The position numbers and the translations under genes are program-made. DNA of 64,000 nucleotides from Bacillus piscicola (GTDB taxonomy: Bacteria > Bacillota > Bacilli > Bacillales > Marinococcaceae), in contig NZ_JAJJJF010000001.1 in the NCBI RefSeq assembly GCF_022458745.1, positions 310,001-374,000 on the forward strand, read 5' to 3'. Positions 7,382 through 15,355 of the stretch are shown here, one piece after another (the stretch's first letter is position 1; every line of letters starts with the position of its first letter). The notes under the pieces are model-generated. The model made no database searches. It was not told where the DNA came from and saw only the letters and a program-made list of their open reading frames with translations.

Positions 7382-8643
7382 GGCCACTCACTTCCTTGTT
7401 TGTCTTCCAATAATAGAATATCAACTTCCATGCCCTCTTTGTACCCTCTTGTGCCACCGGGGAGAACAATGAATGCATCCGCCTCCGCGAGGGAAGTTAC
7501 AGATCCAGACTTATCCAAGCCGGCAGGAACAGCTGCATATTTGCCGTCTTCATCAGAAAGAGAAGCTCGTACAAACCTCGTAAACGGATTCGGCTTTGGG
7601 AAGTCCGCTCCTAACAGCGCTTTTGTCTTGCGCAGATGAGGTTTAGTTGAAAACAAGGCACGCCGGATGATTGGTCGCGCGAATAATTCAAAACCAACAT
7701 AGCAAGCAGAAGGATTCCCGGACAGCCCGTAGAATAATTTGCTGCCAATTGCCGCTACGGTTGTAACGCTTCCCGGACGCATGGCAACTTTATTAAAAAG
7801 GACATCGGCATTCAACTCTTTTAAAATGGCAGGAACGTAATCGTAATCACCGACGGAAACGCCGCCTGTGGTAATTAGAATGTCCACTTGCTCCAGAGCA
7901 TCCTGAACGGCCTGTAAACAGGTATCGAAATCATCTGCCAACTTACCAAAATAAATAGCAGAGCCCCCTGCTTTTTCAATTTGAGCGAGGATCATGTAGG
8001 CGTTACTGTTCCGAATCTTACCAGGAGAAAGGGGTTCGTTTACTTCCAGAAGCTCACTGCCTGTCGCAATCACGCCGATCACTGGTTTTTTCGCGACGGG
8101 AACCTTGCTGTATCCAAAAGTAGCGAGCAATGCGTGAATTCCGGGGTTAATATATGTACCTTTTTCTACAAGCGCTGTGCCCTTTTTTGTATCTTCCCCT
8201 TGGAACGATATGTTGTCGCCGCTCTGAAACGGACGTTTTATACTGATATACTTTTTATTGTTTTCTTGAAATTCATGAACAAGCTCTAACATGACGACCG
8301 CGTTACAATCCGCGGGAATTTTCGCACCGGTCATAATCCGGACAGCTTGGAAGTCTTTTACTTCTTCGTCATACACAGAACCTGCTCCGATTTCCGCAAT
8401 CACTTCAAATGTAACGGGCTGTTCGCGCGAAGCATTTTTACTATTATCGGCAATAATGGCAAAACCGTCATAGGGAGAGCGGTCAAAAGAAGGAACATCG
8501 TGATCAGCTGTCAGATCCTGTGCAAGAAAGCGGCCGTACGCATTCTCAATATTCACCCAATCCAGCTGTGGTTGTTGAACGTGTTCCATTACACGGGTAA
8601 CCGCATCGGAAACCGGGAGGGGGGTTCGTTTTTCTACTGCCAA
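7351..8643 (-). CDS. moeA: Molybdopterin molybdenumtransferase
   Basis: A MoeA protein of about 430 residues. Diagnostic segments include DVPSFDRSPYDGFAI near residue 55, VRIMTGAKIP, IATGSELL, the MoCF-fold TTGGVSVGDYDY and the GLSGNPSACYVGFE loop that contacts the pterin. It inserts molybdate into adenylated molybdopterin. The start is taken as the TTG at 8643 because GGAAGGAG lies nine bases upstream; a TTG at 8652 directly abuts that site and cannot use it. It overlaps mobB at its 3' end. Confidence 0.94.
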   Translation of the reverse strand: MAVEKRTPLPVSDAVTRVMEHVQQPQLDWVNIENAYGRFLAQDLTADHDVPSFDRSPYDGFAIIADNSKNASREQPVTFEVIAEIGAGSVYDEEVKDFQAVRIMTGAKIPADCNAVVMLELVHEFQENNKKYISIKRPFQSGDNISFQGEDTKKGTALVEKGTYINPGIHALLATFGYSKVPVAKKPVIGVIATGSELLEVNEPLSPGKIRNSNAYMILAQIEKAGGSAIYFGKLADDFDTCLQAVQDALEQVDILITTGGVSVGDYDYVPAILKELNADVLFNKVAMRPGSVTTVAAIGSKLFYGLSGNPSACYVGFELFARPIIRRALFSTKPHLRKTKALLGADFPKPNPFTRFVRASLSDEDGKYAAVPAGLDKSGSVTSLAEADAFIVLPGGTRGYKEGMEVDILLLEDKQGSEWPWNNIVPSYR

Positions 8644-8673
8644 TTCCTTCAACTCCTTCCGTGATTTGATTCC

Positions 8674-9693
8674 TTAGTTTGCTAAATAACGATAGTAGAG
8701 ATTTTTTGCCTTCTCGATTTCTTGGGTGCCATGAATGAGGACGCGGCCATCCTGGAAAACAGACAACTTGCAATCAGGGAAAGCACATGTCAGCACGTGA
8801 TTGTTTTGGCGGACTTCCCCATGTGTACGGAGTGTGTCGGCCAGTGCTTTAAAATTATATGATCTTGGCTCGGCAGGGCGGATTTGGACCGTATTCCTTC
8901 CGCAGAGAACGTCCAGTTTTGTGTGCTGTTCTTCTACAAGATAAGGATAGGTGCGTTCGGTGCCGCAGGACGGACAGTTCGTCTTTTTCACGCCTGCTGT
9001 TTTTATCAGCTGATGCTGTGCTTTCCAAACGTCAAAAAGAAGAAGTGACTCTCTAACTTCCTCGTTTCTTCCTGTTAAAAGCTTCATTGCCTCTGCTGTT
9101 TGATAAGAAGCGGTCATTTGCACGGCCGGTGAAATGATACCAGACGTTTCACAGCTCATTCCTCCGCTAGGAAGGACGGGCAGAAGGCAATGAAGGCATG
9201 GTGATTTTTCAGGTAAAAACGTATAGGTCATGCCAAAGCTTCCTGCAAAAGCACCGAATATCCATGGCAACGAGTATTTTTGGCAAAGATCATTGATGAT
9301 AAATCGAATCTCGAAGTTGTCAGAACCGTCAATAATGACGTCTACGTCACGAATCAACTTTTCCAGATTATCCGCTTTCGCATCTAATACGTAAGCTTTC
9401 ACGACCGTATCGTTATTTAAACGTTGCAGCCGTTCCTTTGCTGCTAATGCCTTTGGCGTATGGTTTTCGGCATCTTGTTCGGTATACAGCTGCTGGCGGT
9501 GCAGGTTGCTCCACTCCACTACGTCGCGGTCAATAATCGACAGGGTGCCGACTCCTGCACGTACGAGCATTTCCGCGTTAGCACTACCAAGCGCCCCCGC
9601 GCCGAGAATCAGTACATGTTTTTGTTGAAGGCGTTGTTGTCCTTGTGATCCAATTCCCGGAAAACGTTCCTGTCGTGCGTAACGGCTTTCCAC
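8674..9693 (-). CDS. moeB: Molybdopterin-synthase adenylyltransferase (ThiF/MoeB family)
   Basis: A 339-residue E1-like enzyme. It has the nucleotide-binding GAGALGSANAEMLVRAG, the substrate-binding IDRDVVEWSNLHRQQLY, DGSDNFEIRFIIND, and two zinc-binding CxxC pairs (CLHC and CPSC). The C-terminal about 90 residues form an extra small domain ending VLIHGTQEIEKAKNLYYRYL, as in Bacillus MoeB/ThiF proteins. It adenylates the C-terminal glycine of MoaD. A GTG start follows AGGAGGAATAAGG. It is upstream of moeA in the same direction. Confidence 0.93.
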   Translation of the reverse strand: MESRYARQERFPGIGSQGQQRLQQKHVLILGAGALGSANAEMLVRAGVGTLSIIDRDVVEWSNLHRQQLYTEQDAENHTPKALAAKERLQRLNNDTVVKAYVLDAKADNLEKLIRDVDVIIDGSDNFEIRFIINDLCQKYSLPWIFGAFAGSFGMTYTFLPEKSPCLHCLLPVLPSGGMSCETSGIISPAVQMTASYQTAEAMKLLTGRNEEVRESLLLFDVWKAQHQLIKTAGVKKTNCPSCGTERTYPYLVEEQHTKLDVLCGRNTVQIRPAEPRSYNFKALADTLRTHGEVRQNNHVLTCAFPDCKLSVFQDGRVLIHGTQEIEKAKNLYYRYLAN

Positions 9694-9792
9694 CCTTATT
9701 CCTCCTCTGAGAATGAATATAACGTATATGTTAAGAGCGAAGGCGCAAGTATTGCTTCTCCTTGCCAGGAAAATTCCTTGCGCCTCTTCTTG

Positions 9793-10809
9793 CTATCCCC
9801 CGATATAAGACATCTCAATCTTTTTACGGTTCTTTACCGTTTCCTCTGTACGTTCATCGGAATATCGGTCGGTTCGCTTTTGCCAGATTGAATCGATTTC
9901 TTGTTTGATTTCTTCTTTTGAATACCCTTTACGCAAGAGTGCACGGAGATCATGCCCTTTCTCTGCAAAAAGGCAGGTGAAAAGTTTCCCGTCAGCAGAA
10001 ATGCGCGCACGTGTGCAGCTTGAGCAGAACGTTTCGGAAACCGATGAGATGAAACCCACTTCAACATCTGTCTCTTCGTAACGGTAGCGCGAGGCCACTT
10101 CACCAAAGTATGCTTTTTCCACCGGAACAAGGGGGGCGATACGTGTCAATTTATCGTGGATTTCTTTTTTTGTAACAACATGGGAGAAGTCCCATCCGTT
10201 TGTTTGACCGACGTCCATAAATTCGATAAAGCGAAGAGTGATTCCACGTTCCTTACAATAAGTGGCCAGTGGAATAATTTGATCATCATTCTCGCCTTTT
10301 TTTACGACCATGTTGATTTTGACTTGGAGACCGGCAGCCAATGCGGCATCAATACCTTTGAGAACAGCATCTGGTTTAAAATTGCGACCGTTCATTTTTT
10401 GAAACACTTTCTCGTCTATCGCATCAAGACTTATATTCACTCGCTCCAGCCCTGCCTTCTTTAATTTTTCTGCCTGATGAACGAGTAGAACACCATTTGT
10501 AGTCAGCGCAATATCTTCAATCCCCGGAACAGTTGCTAATTGTTCAATTAAGGAAGACAGGTTCCGCCGCAATAGAGGTTCTCCGCCGGTAAGTCTTATT
10601 TTTTCTACGCCCAATTCGGCAAACTGTTCTGCAAGCGTAGTAATTTCTGCAAATGAGAGTAGCTCAGATTCTGGCATAAACGGATAATCATCGCCAAAAA
10701 CCTCCGCAGGCATACAGTACGTACAGCGGAAATTGCAACGATCAATCACCGAGATTCGCAAGTCTCTTAAGGGCCGGTTTAACTTGTCCGTCGTGTGAGA
10801 ATACGTCAT
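9793..10809 (-). CDS. moaA: GTP 3',8-cyclase
   Basis: A 338-residue radical-SAM enzyme. The N-terminal cluster motif CNFRCTYC (about residues 25-32), the GGEPLLR motif and the C-terminal second-cluster cysteines ([18 protein letters not shown]) are all present, and the protein ends in the conserved GG needed for catalysis. It performs the first step of molybdopterin synthesis. The ATG at 10809 has GGAGGAG six bases upstream; the ATG two codons earlier abuts that site. moaC, the next enzyme, is not in the window. Confidence 0.95.
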   Translation of the reverse strand: MTYSHTTDKLNRPLRDLRISVIDRCNFRCTYCMPAEVFGDDYPFMPESELLSFAEITTLAEQFAELGVEKIRLTGGEPLLRRNLSSLIEQLATVPGIEDIALTTNGVLLVHQAEKLKKAGLERVNISLDAIDEKVFQKMNGRNFKPDAVLKGIDAALAAGLQVKINMVVKKGENDDQIIPLATYCKERGITLRFIEFMDVGQTNGWDFSHVVTKKEIHDKLTRIAPLVPVEKAYFGEVASRYRYEETDVEVGFISSVSETFCSSCTRARISADGKLFTCLFAEKGHDLRALLRKGYSKEEIKQEIDSIWQKRTDRYSDERTEETVKNRKKIEMSYIGG

Positions 10810-10972
10810 GGTCATCTCCTCCTTAAGAGAAACCGAAAATTCTATAAAACCCTTGCTTAGAGGTAGCCAAGGAAGTTAAGTTGCTACTGATAAAAATAAT
10901 GCTAGTATAGAAAATATGACTATCAATACTATCTTTAGTGTAACAGAAAAGCATAAAGGAGGACAAAAATAC

Positions 10973-11467
10973 ATGCATCCAACTAATGAGAATATTAAAG
11001 GAAAAATCGGTGTTCTAACAGTTAGTGATACCCGCACGAAAGAGACAGATAAAAGCGGAAAAATTATTCGCGACCTGATGGAAGAAGCTGGGCATGAAGT
11101 TGTCGCGTATGACATTGTGGAAGATGACCTGAAAGAACTGCAGAGCCTTCTGAAAAAGTGGCTGGACCGTGACAGCCTGCATGCCATTATCCTAAGCGGC
11201 GGTACTGGCTTTTCGCCGCGGGATGTTACGTATGAAGCGGTCTCCGGGCTTCTTGAAAAGGAAATGGAAGGTTTCGGCGAATTATTTCGGATGCTAAGCT
11301 ACGATGAAATAGGAGCAAAGGCGATGTTCAGCCGTGCCGTCGGAGGAAGTGCTAACGAAAAGGCTGTATTTGCATTACCTGGATCATCAAATGCAGTCCG
11401 ACTCGGTGTCAACGAATTAATTATTCCTATTCTCCCGCACTTTATTGAAGAAATACAGAAAAAATAA
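10973..11467 (+). CDS. moaB: Molybdenum cofactor biosynthesis protein B
   Basis: A 164-residue MoCF-fold protein with GVLTVSDTRTKETDKSGK at the N-terminus, LSGGTGFSPRDVTYEA in the centre and ALPGSSNAVRLGVNELIIPILPH near the C-terminus. It adenylates molybdopterin before metal insertion. The start is the ATG at 10973 after AAAGGAGGACA; a longer upstream frame has no signal. It is divergent from moaA across a 163-base AT-rich gap that must hold both promoters. Confidence 0.94.
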   Translation: MHPTNENIKGKIGVLTVSDTRTKETDKSGKIIRDLMEEAGHEVVAYDIVEDDLKELQSLLKKWLDRDSLHAIILSGGTGFSPRDVTYEAVSGLLEKEMEGFGELFRMLSYDEIGAKAMFSRAVGGSANEKAVFALPGSSNAVRLGVNELIIPILPHFIEEIQKK

Positions 11468-11502
11468 AGTCAAGGAAGGGGGCTGACACCATCGCTCCCG
11501 GG

Positions 11503-11762
11503 AACAGGACAGACTTCCCGGCAACCATCCTATGATTTGCTCTCAATGAAGTCGCTATTTCAACGTTTCCACCTTTTTGCGACTCCATATGCTTTCAATG
11601 ATGCCGTTATATTGTAAATAGTATCTTTTCACGACGTCATACATGCTCAATGAAGTCGCTATTGTATCTCCCATCCTTTTTTGTGGCGTCATTAGCCTTG
11701 TATGACGTTGCTATTTCTGCGGCAATCCTATTTCACAACGTCATACACGTCGGGTTTTTTAC
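11503..11762 (+). repeat. 52-bp-period palindromic repeat array 2
   Basis: CTATTT-like words stand at 11555, 11607, 11659 and 11711, exactly 52 bp apart, with a partial unit before them from about 11503. The units contain the same TTTT(C)ACGACGTCATA half and ATGA(C/A)GTCG half as array 1, in the same orientation. The array lies between convergent moaB and the ferredoxin gene. The gap from 11468 to 11966 otherwise holds only hairpins. Confidence 0.85.
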
Positions 11763-11768
11763 ATAAAA

Positions 11769-11852
11769 ACAGCTGCCGGCGTGTTAAGCTGGCAGCTGTA
11801 AAAGAAATGGTTGAAACCATTTCGGGCACTGTGAAAAACTTCCACAATGCCC
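11769..11852. other. Three successive hairpins downstream of moaB
   Basis: ACAGCTGCC pairs with GGCAGCTGT (11769-11799), GAAATGGTT with AACCATTTC (11804-11823), and GGGCACTGTG with CACAATGCCC, one mismatch (11824-11852). The first has a T-run only on the minus strand. They may act as weak terminators or mark decayed insertion material. Confidence 0.5.
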
Positions 11853-11914
11853 ATCTATAAGAGGTATGGGGGTGGGGTAGTATTTATATACCCGCTCTCC
11901 ACAATTTTAACCAT

Positions 11915-11952
11915 AAAAAAGTCCAGTTTTTTAAAAAAACCGGACTTTTTTT
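11915..11952. terminator. Terminator of the ferredoxin gene
   Basis: AAAAAAGTCC and GGACTTTTTTT pair around an AT-rich loop, with T-runs on both strands. It lies 15 bases downstream of the ferredoxin stop codon. Confidence 0.85.
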
Positions 11953-11966
11953 AAAACGCTACCTAT

Positions 11967-12206
11967 TTAGTTACTGCCGAAAAACTCTTTTGCCTTCTCC
12001 AGGTAAGGTTCCGTCTCAGGTGTAAGTTCTGTATCTTCAACGATAGCTTCCACCGGACAAACGACGATACAAGCTCCGCAGTCGATACAAACATCGGGAT
12101 CAATAAAAAATTGATCGTCTCCCTCTTCAATGCAATCAACCGGACAGACATCTACACAGTCGGCGGCTTTTTCTCCAATACAAGGCTCGGTAATAACAAA
12201 AGCCAT
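11967..12206 (-). CDS. fdx: 7Fe ferredoxin
   Basis: A 79-residue ferredoxin. Cysteines occur as C9-x7-C17-x3-C21-P, C25, then C40-x2-C43-x2-C46-x3-C50-P, the arrangement of Bacillus 3Fe-4S plus 4Fe-4S ferredoxins. The C-terminal half is acidic. The start is the ATG at 12206 after AAGGAGGTG; three more upstream codons are open but would place the start inside the ribosome binding site. It is a single-gene unit with its own terminator. It carries electrons for unidentified partners. Confidence 0.93.
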   Translation of the reverse strand: MAFVITEPCIGEKAADCVDVCPVDCIEEGDDQFFIDPDVCIDCGACIVVCPVEAIVEDTELTPETEPYLEKAKEFFGSN

Positions 12207-12591
12207 CCGTTCCACCTCCTTATTAACAGCCCATGTGTCACAAACTCATGGTGCAATCCATATTATTTAAAAAAGACCTGCTTTTGGCAGGATTTTATAA
12301 TACCCTGAAACCACTATACTAAAAGGAAACCGATTTGCAAATAATCATGCTTCCTTTATACGTTTATTTTAACAAATATCAAGGGAAATTCCGAGGTAGA
12401 AAATGTACTTATTTTTAATTTTTGTCGAAAACACCGTATTAACTCTTGGAAAAAAGCAGAAATAACTATACAATTATTGTCAATGATAAAAAGGGAAAAG
12501 CATTCGTCAAATTTTTCTTGAATTGACTTTTAAATAATGTGTGCTTTCAAAACTCTATTGTTGCACATTTGCAGCTAACTTCCATTCGCTC
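12207..12591. other. Intergenic region upstream of the ferredoxin gene
   Basis: AT-rich sequence with no convincing reading frame. It must hold the ferredoxin promoter; I could not identify one with confidence. A short imperfect inverted repeat around AAAAAGACCTGCTTTTGGCAG (near 12269-12290) was noted. Nothing else is recognised. Confidence 0.4.
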
Positions 12592-12693
12592 TGGGCGGAC
12601 GCTTTCCGCGGGCAACGCTTCAGCTTCCTCGTGAGCGAAGATCGCTCACTGCGGGATCTTCAGCTGTTGCTTTTCCCGCTGGAGTCGCCGCCC
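12592..12693 (+). repeat. Dispersed Bacillaceae-type repeat, core only (copy 1)
   Basis: The segment begins GGGCGGACGCTTTCCGCGGG and ends TGGAGTCGCCGCCC, with an inner inverted pair GAGCGAAGATCGCTC. It shares the core of the longer elements at 14910, 33599, 39123 and 48692 but lacks their GTTGATT ends and the hairpin cassettes. Confidence 0.7.
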
Positions 12694-12829
12694 GACGCTC
12701 TTTTCAGTTTCGAAAAAACAAACACCCTTTTTTATTTTTCGAGTTGCTATTTAAGTTAACGAGTGAATTTTTACACATACAAGGGAAAAGAACGATATGA
12801 TATAGAAAGTTCGTGAAGGGGGATTTTTC

Positions 12830-12985
12830 GTGGAGAAAAGAAAACAAATCACGGCGCTCATGCAGGAAATTTTAACCGAGTCAGAGAACAATCCCACTAA
12901 GACTACAGAACAAGTCATCTACGACCTCTCTTGTAAATTACGACAAATTTACACAGACTACCAAAATGAACCGCGAGAAGGTTAA
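12830..12985 (+). CDS. Small conserved-looking protein of unknown function (51 residues)
   Basis: A short frame starts at GTG (12830) seven bases after GAAGGGGG and ends at TAA just before the VanZ-like gene. The product begins MEKRKQITALMQEILTES and continues with a second helix (EQVIYDLSCKLRQIYTDY). It is charged, without a membrane segment or signal peptide. The strong ribosome binding site and the five-base gap to the next gene argue that it is a real first gene of the operon. I do not recognise the family. Confidence 0.65.
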   Translation: MEKRKQITALMQEILTESENNPTKTTEQVIYDLSCKLRQIYTDYQNEPREG

Positions 12986-12990
12986 CTTGT

Positions 12991-13479
12991 GTGAACAAAA
13001 AAATTAAAACAGTAATCCCCCTTCTGTTCGTGGCGGGGATTCTCGTTGTCGCTTCTTCGATGTCTTATGAACAGCAGGATTTACGCGGTTACCTTCATAT
13101 GCTGCCGATCGCTTGGCTGGAAAAAATAGTTGGTGATGTGACGTTTACATACTCCTCCGGAACGGTCAGTATAGAAGAAAAAGGTGTGGCTGGTTTTATT
13201 GAATTTTTCATTCGTAAAGGTACGCATGTTCTGATCTATGGATTCATGACAGTTTGTGCGTATGTTGCTTTGACGCCGTACCGGCTCAAATTTCACCAAA
13301 AGCTGGCGTTGGCTTTTTTGTTTATCACACTGTTTGCCGTAGTGGATGAAGTTCGTCACTTTTTTCACCCGGATCGGACAGGCCTCTGGCAGGATGTTGT
13401 CCTCGATATGAGTGGGGGTGCACTTGCTGTGATGGTCCTCATCTTTTACCGGCACCGAAGAAAAACGAAAGGAAGATGA
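12991..13479 (+). CDS. VanZ-like membrane protein
   Basis: A 162-residue protein with four predicted membrane helices and the VanZ signatures RKGTHVLIYGFMTVCAYVAL and VDEVRHFFHPDRTGLWQDVVLDMSGG. VanZ homologues are small envelope proteins linked to glycopeptide or envelope stress tolerance, with unknown biochemistry. The GTG start follows GAGAAGG. It is second in an operon of four genes; the next start is four bases after its stop region. Confidence 0.85.
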   Translation: MNKKIKTVIPLLFVAGILVVASSMSYEQQDLRGYLHMLPIAWLEKIVGDVTFTYSSGTVSIEEKGVAGFIEFFIRKGTHVLIYGFMTVCAYVALTPYRLKFHQKLALAFLFITLFAVVDEVRHFFHPDRTGLWQDVVLDMSGGALAVMVLIFYRHRRKTKGR

Positions 13480-13482
13480 GCC

Positions 13483-14079
13483 ATGGGACGTTGGCTTTCC
13501 CTCCTAATAGTGGGGATGACGATAATGATTGGATCGTTCGGTTGGTGGCATTGGCAGAAGCAAAGCGAACAAGTAAACGCGGAATTAACCAATGTGTCAT
13601 CTGCAGCGCCAAGCACGGAGAAAGTAGCGCAAGACACAGAGAACACCGCAGAAGTACTGGAAAAACAGCGTCCGCCTACACCAGAGCGTAAAGAACATAA
13701 AGAACAAACGACAGAAGTTCCACCGGCCAGTGAATTGGCAGCACCGTTTGCCAATCAATTTGTCCGGATTAATGAAAAGTATAAAAGTGAATTAGAGGAC
13801 TACTTGCAGCAGGCACGAAAGGAATACCAAGAACATCTTCCTGAGAAAAAGCAAGTGCATAAAGATATTGTTGATAAATATAGGGGGAAAGCGGATCAGC
13901 TGGAAAACCAATTAGACGAGCTTTTCGAAACGCAAATGGAAGCGCTAAAGGAGTCGTTACGCAAAGAAGGATACGATGAATCTTATACATGGGAATACGA
14001 ATGGGAATACGAGAACGTAAAAGAAACGAAACGTATCGCATTTATCCGTGAATTAATCGCGTTACGAAGCTTCACCTAA
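13483..14079 (+). CDS. Membrane-anchored helical protein, paralogue A
   Basis: A 198-residue protein: an N-terminal membrane segment (about residues 3-21), an S/T/E/P-rich linker to about residue 85, then a charged coiled-coil-like domain (KYKSELEDYLQQARKEYQEH) extending to the C-terminus. The helical domain is similar in pattern to the product of the next gene, so the two look like tandem duplicates. Topology suggests an extracytoplasmic domain. The ATG follows GAAAGGAAG. No known family is recognised. Confidence 0.75.
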   Translation: MGRWLSLLIVGMTIMIGSFGWWHWQKQSEQVNAELTNVSSAAPSTEKVAQDTENTAEVLEKQRPPTPERKEHKEQTTEVPPASELAAPFANQFVRINEKYKSELEDYLQQARKEYQEHLPEKKQVHKDIVDKYRGKADQLENQLDELFETQMEALKESLRKEGYDESYTWEYEWEYENVKETKRIAFIRELIALRSFT

Positions 14080-14098
14080 ACGGAAAGGAGTGGGCAAG

Positions 14099-14842
14099 AT
14101 GAAAAAGTGGATCGGCTTAGGAGCAGCCTTGCTCGTCGTCCTTGCTGTCACGGGAACATTGGTATTTAATAATAAGGTAGAACAAACGCAAGGGGAACTC
14201 GAAGGTGTGGACCGGAGCTCGAAAGGAAAAGACAGCGAGCTGCATGCCGCGGATACAGAGGAAAATGAAAACAAGGCAGAAGCCGGAGCGCCCAACGCAA
14301 CCTCAGAAACCGGGAAAACAGGAAAAGACGCGGCTAACAGCAAAACAAAGAACGAAGATGCCGCAGACGGCGATAATAACTCTACCTCTCGTACGGAGAA
14401 GGCCAAGAATGCGGCCGACAAAACAGAATCCTCGGCAAAAAACAAGGATGACCGCACAAAGCAAACGAACACCACCGGTACAAGCCCATCAGGATCTAGT
14501 AAACCTTCAGCCACAAACAACCAAAGCGCAAATGCTATCATGAACCAATACGAAGCAGAATTCCGGGCAATGGAAGGCAAATATGAAAGCCAATTAAACG
14601 GGCTGATTCAGCAAGCATACGAGGAATATATGAATGAGGGGAGTGTTAATCAAGGAAAATACAAATCCAAAGCAGCAAGTTTACAAAGTACAGCGGACAG
14701 CGAGTTTTACAGCACGTACAGTCAGCTGAAGAGTGATTTGGAAAGAAATGGACACAACCCCTCTCAAGCTTCGAAATTCAAGAGTATTTATGAAGGAAAA
14801 AAAGCAGCAAAACGGGATGAGTTAGAAAGCTTTGTTCAATAG
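14099..14842 (+). CDS. Membrane-anchored helical protein, paralogue B
   Basis: A 247-residue protein: a short basic start, one hydrophobic helix (about residues 5-20), a very long linker rich in K, E, T, N and A (about residues 25-145), then a helical domain beginning NQYEAEFRAMEGKYESQL. This domain aligns by eye with that of the preceding gene (KYESQLNGLIQQAYEEYMNE against KYKSELEDYLQQARKEYQEH). The start is the ATG at 14099 after AAAGGAGTG; a GTG inside that site is rejected. A dispersed repeat starts 67 bases after the stop. Confidence 0.75.
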   Translation: MKKWIGLGAALLVVLAVTGTLVFNNKVEQTQGELEGVDRSSKGKDSELHAADTEENENKAEAGAPNATSETGKTGKDAANSKTKNEDAADGDNNSTSRTEKAKNAADKTESSAKNKDDRTKQTNTTGTSPSGSSKPSATNNQSANAIMNQYEAEFRAMEGKYESQLNGLIQQAYEEYMNEGSVNQGKYKSKAASLQSTADSEFYSTYSQLKSDLERNGHNPSQASKFKSIYEGKKAAKRDELESFVQ

Positions 14843-14909
14843 GTTTGTTAAAGGAGTTACTTTCACATACAGTTAATGGCACCCGAACAATTAGTGTATA
14901 GTATGGAGC

Positions 14910-15101
14910 GGTTGATTTCCACTGCAGGCGGACGCTTTCCGCGGGCAACGCCTCAACTTCCTCGGAAGCAAAGTTCGCCTCCTGCGGGATTTTCGGCTGT
15001 TGCTTTCGACGAACACGACGTTCTAGTGTCGGTGTTGGTCACAGGACGTGACCGTTTTTAGCCGACGCACGCAGGAGTCGCCGCCTTCCGTTACAATCAA
15101 C
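14910..15101 (+). repeat. Dispersed hairpin-cassette element (copy 2, 192 bp)
   Basis: The element starts GGTTGATTTCC and ends in CAATCAAC, an imperfect terminal inversion. Inside are a GC-rich core (CAGGCGGACGCTTTCCGCGG against AGGAGTCGCCGCCTTCCG) and two cassette hairpins, GAAC-ACGAC-GTTC and GGTCAC-AGGAC-GTGACC. A flank ACCCGAAC-N-ATTAGTGTATAG precedes it, as in copy 5. An open frame runs through it but its product is an artefact of the repeat. Confidence 0.85.
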
Positions 15102-15355
15102 AGATATATGTAGGCTTTAACGAATAATGTTGAGTTGTTTTATACAACTGTTCGGAAATAAGGCACCTCTGAACTTGATTCCAGTAAGTAAGGTTTAGCT
15201 TGCTTCTCAACGTTTGACGATCCAGCAAGGAGAAGTCCGGAGTAAGTCTATTAATCTATCTTGATTAAAATATTTTAAATTGTTTCACTCTTAGGCAGGT
15301 TAATGGTAATATTAGGTATATACATACAAAATATAATGGAGAGGTGAGTAATAGC
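15102..15355 (+). other. Leader region of the SLH surface protein
   Basis: AT-rich, non-coding, ending in the ribosome binding site GGAGAGGTGA. It must contain the promoter of the surface protein gene, but no well-spaced -35/-10 pair stands out. A long untranslated leader would be usual for an abundant surface protein. Confidence 0.4.

Noticed and set aside
14062-14580. 172-codon minus-strand frame
   Set aside because: A shadow of the low-complexity linker of the plus-strand helical protein; Ser/Ala/Phe-rich composition is the complement of Lys/Glu/Thr codons.
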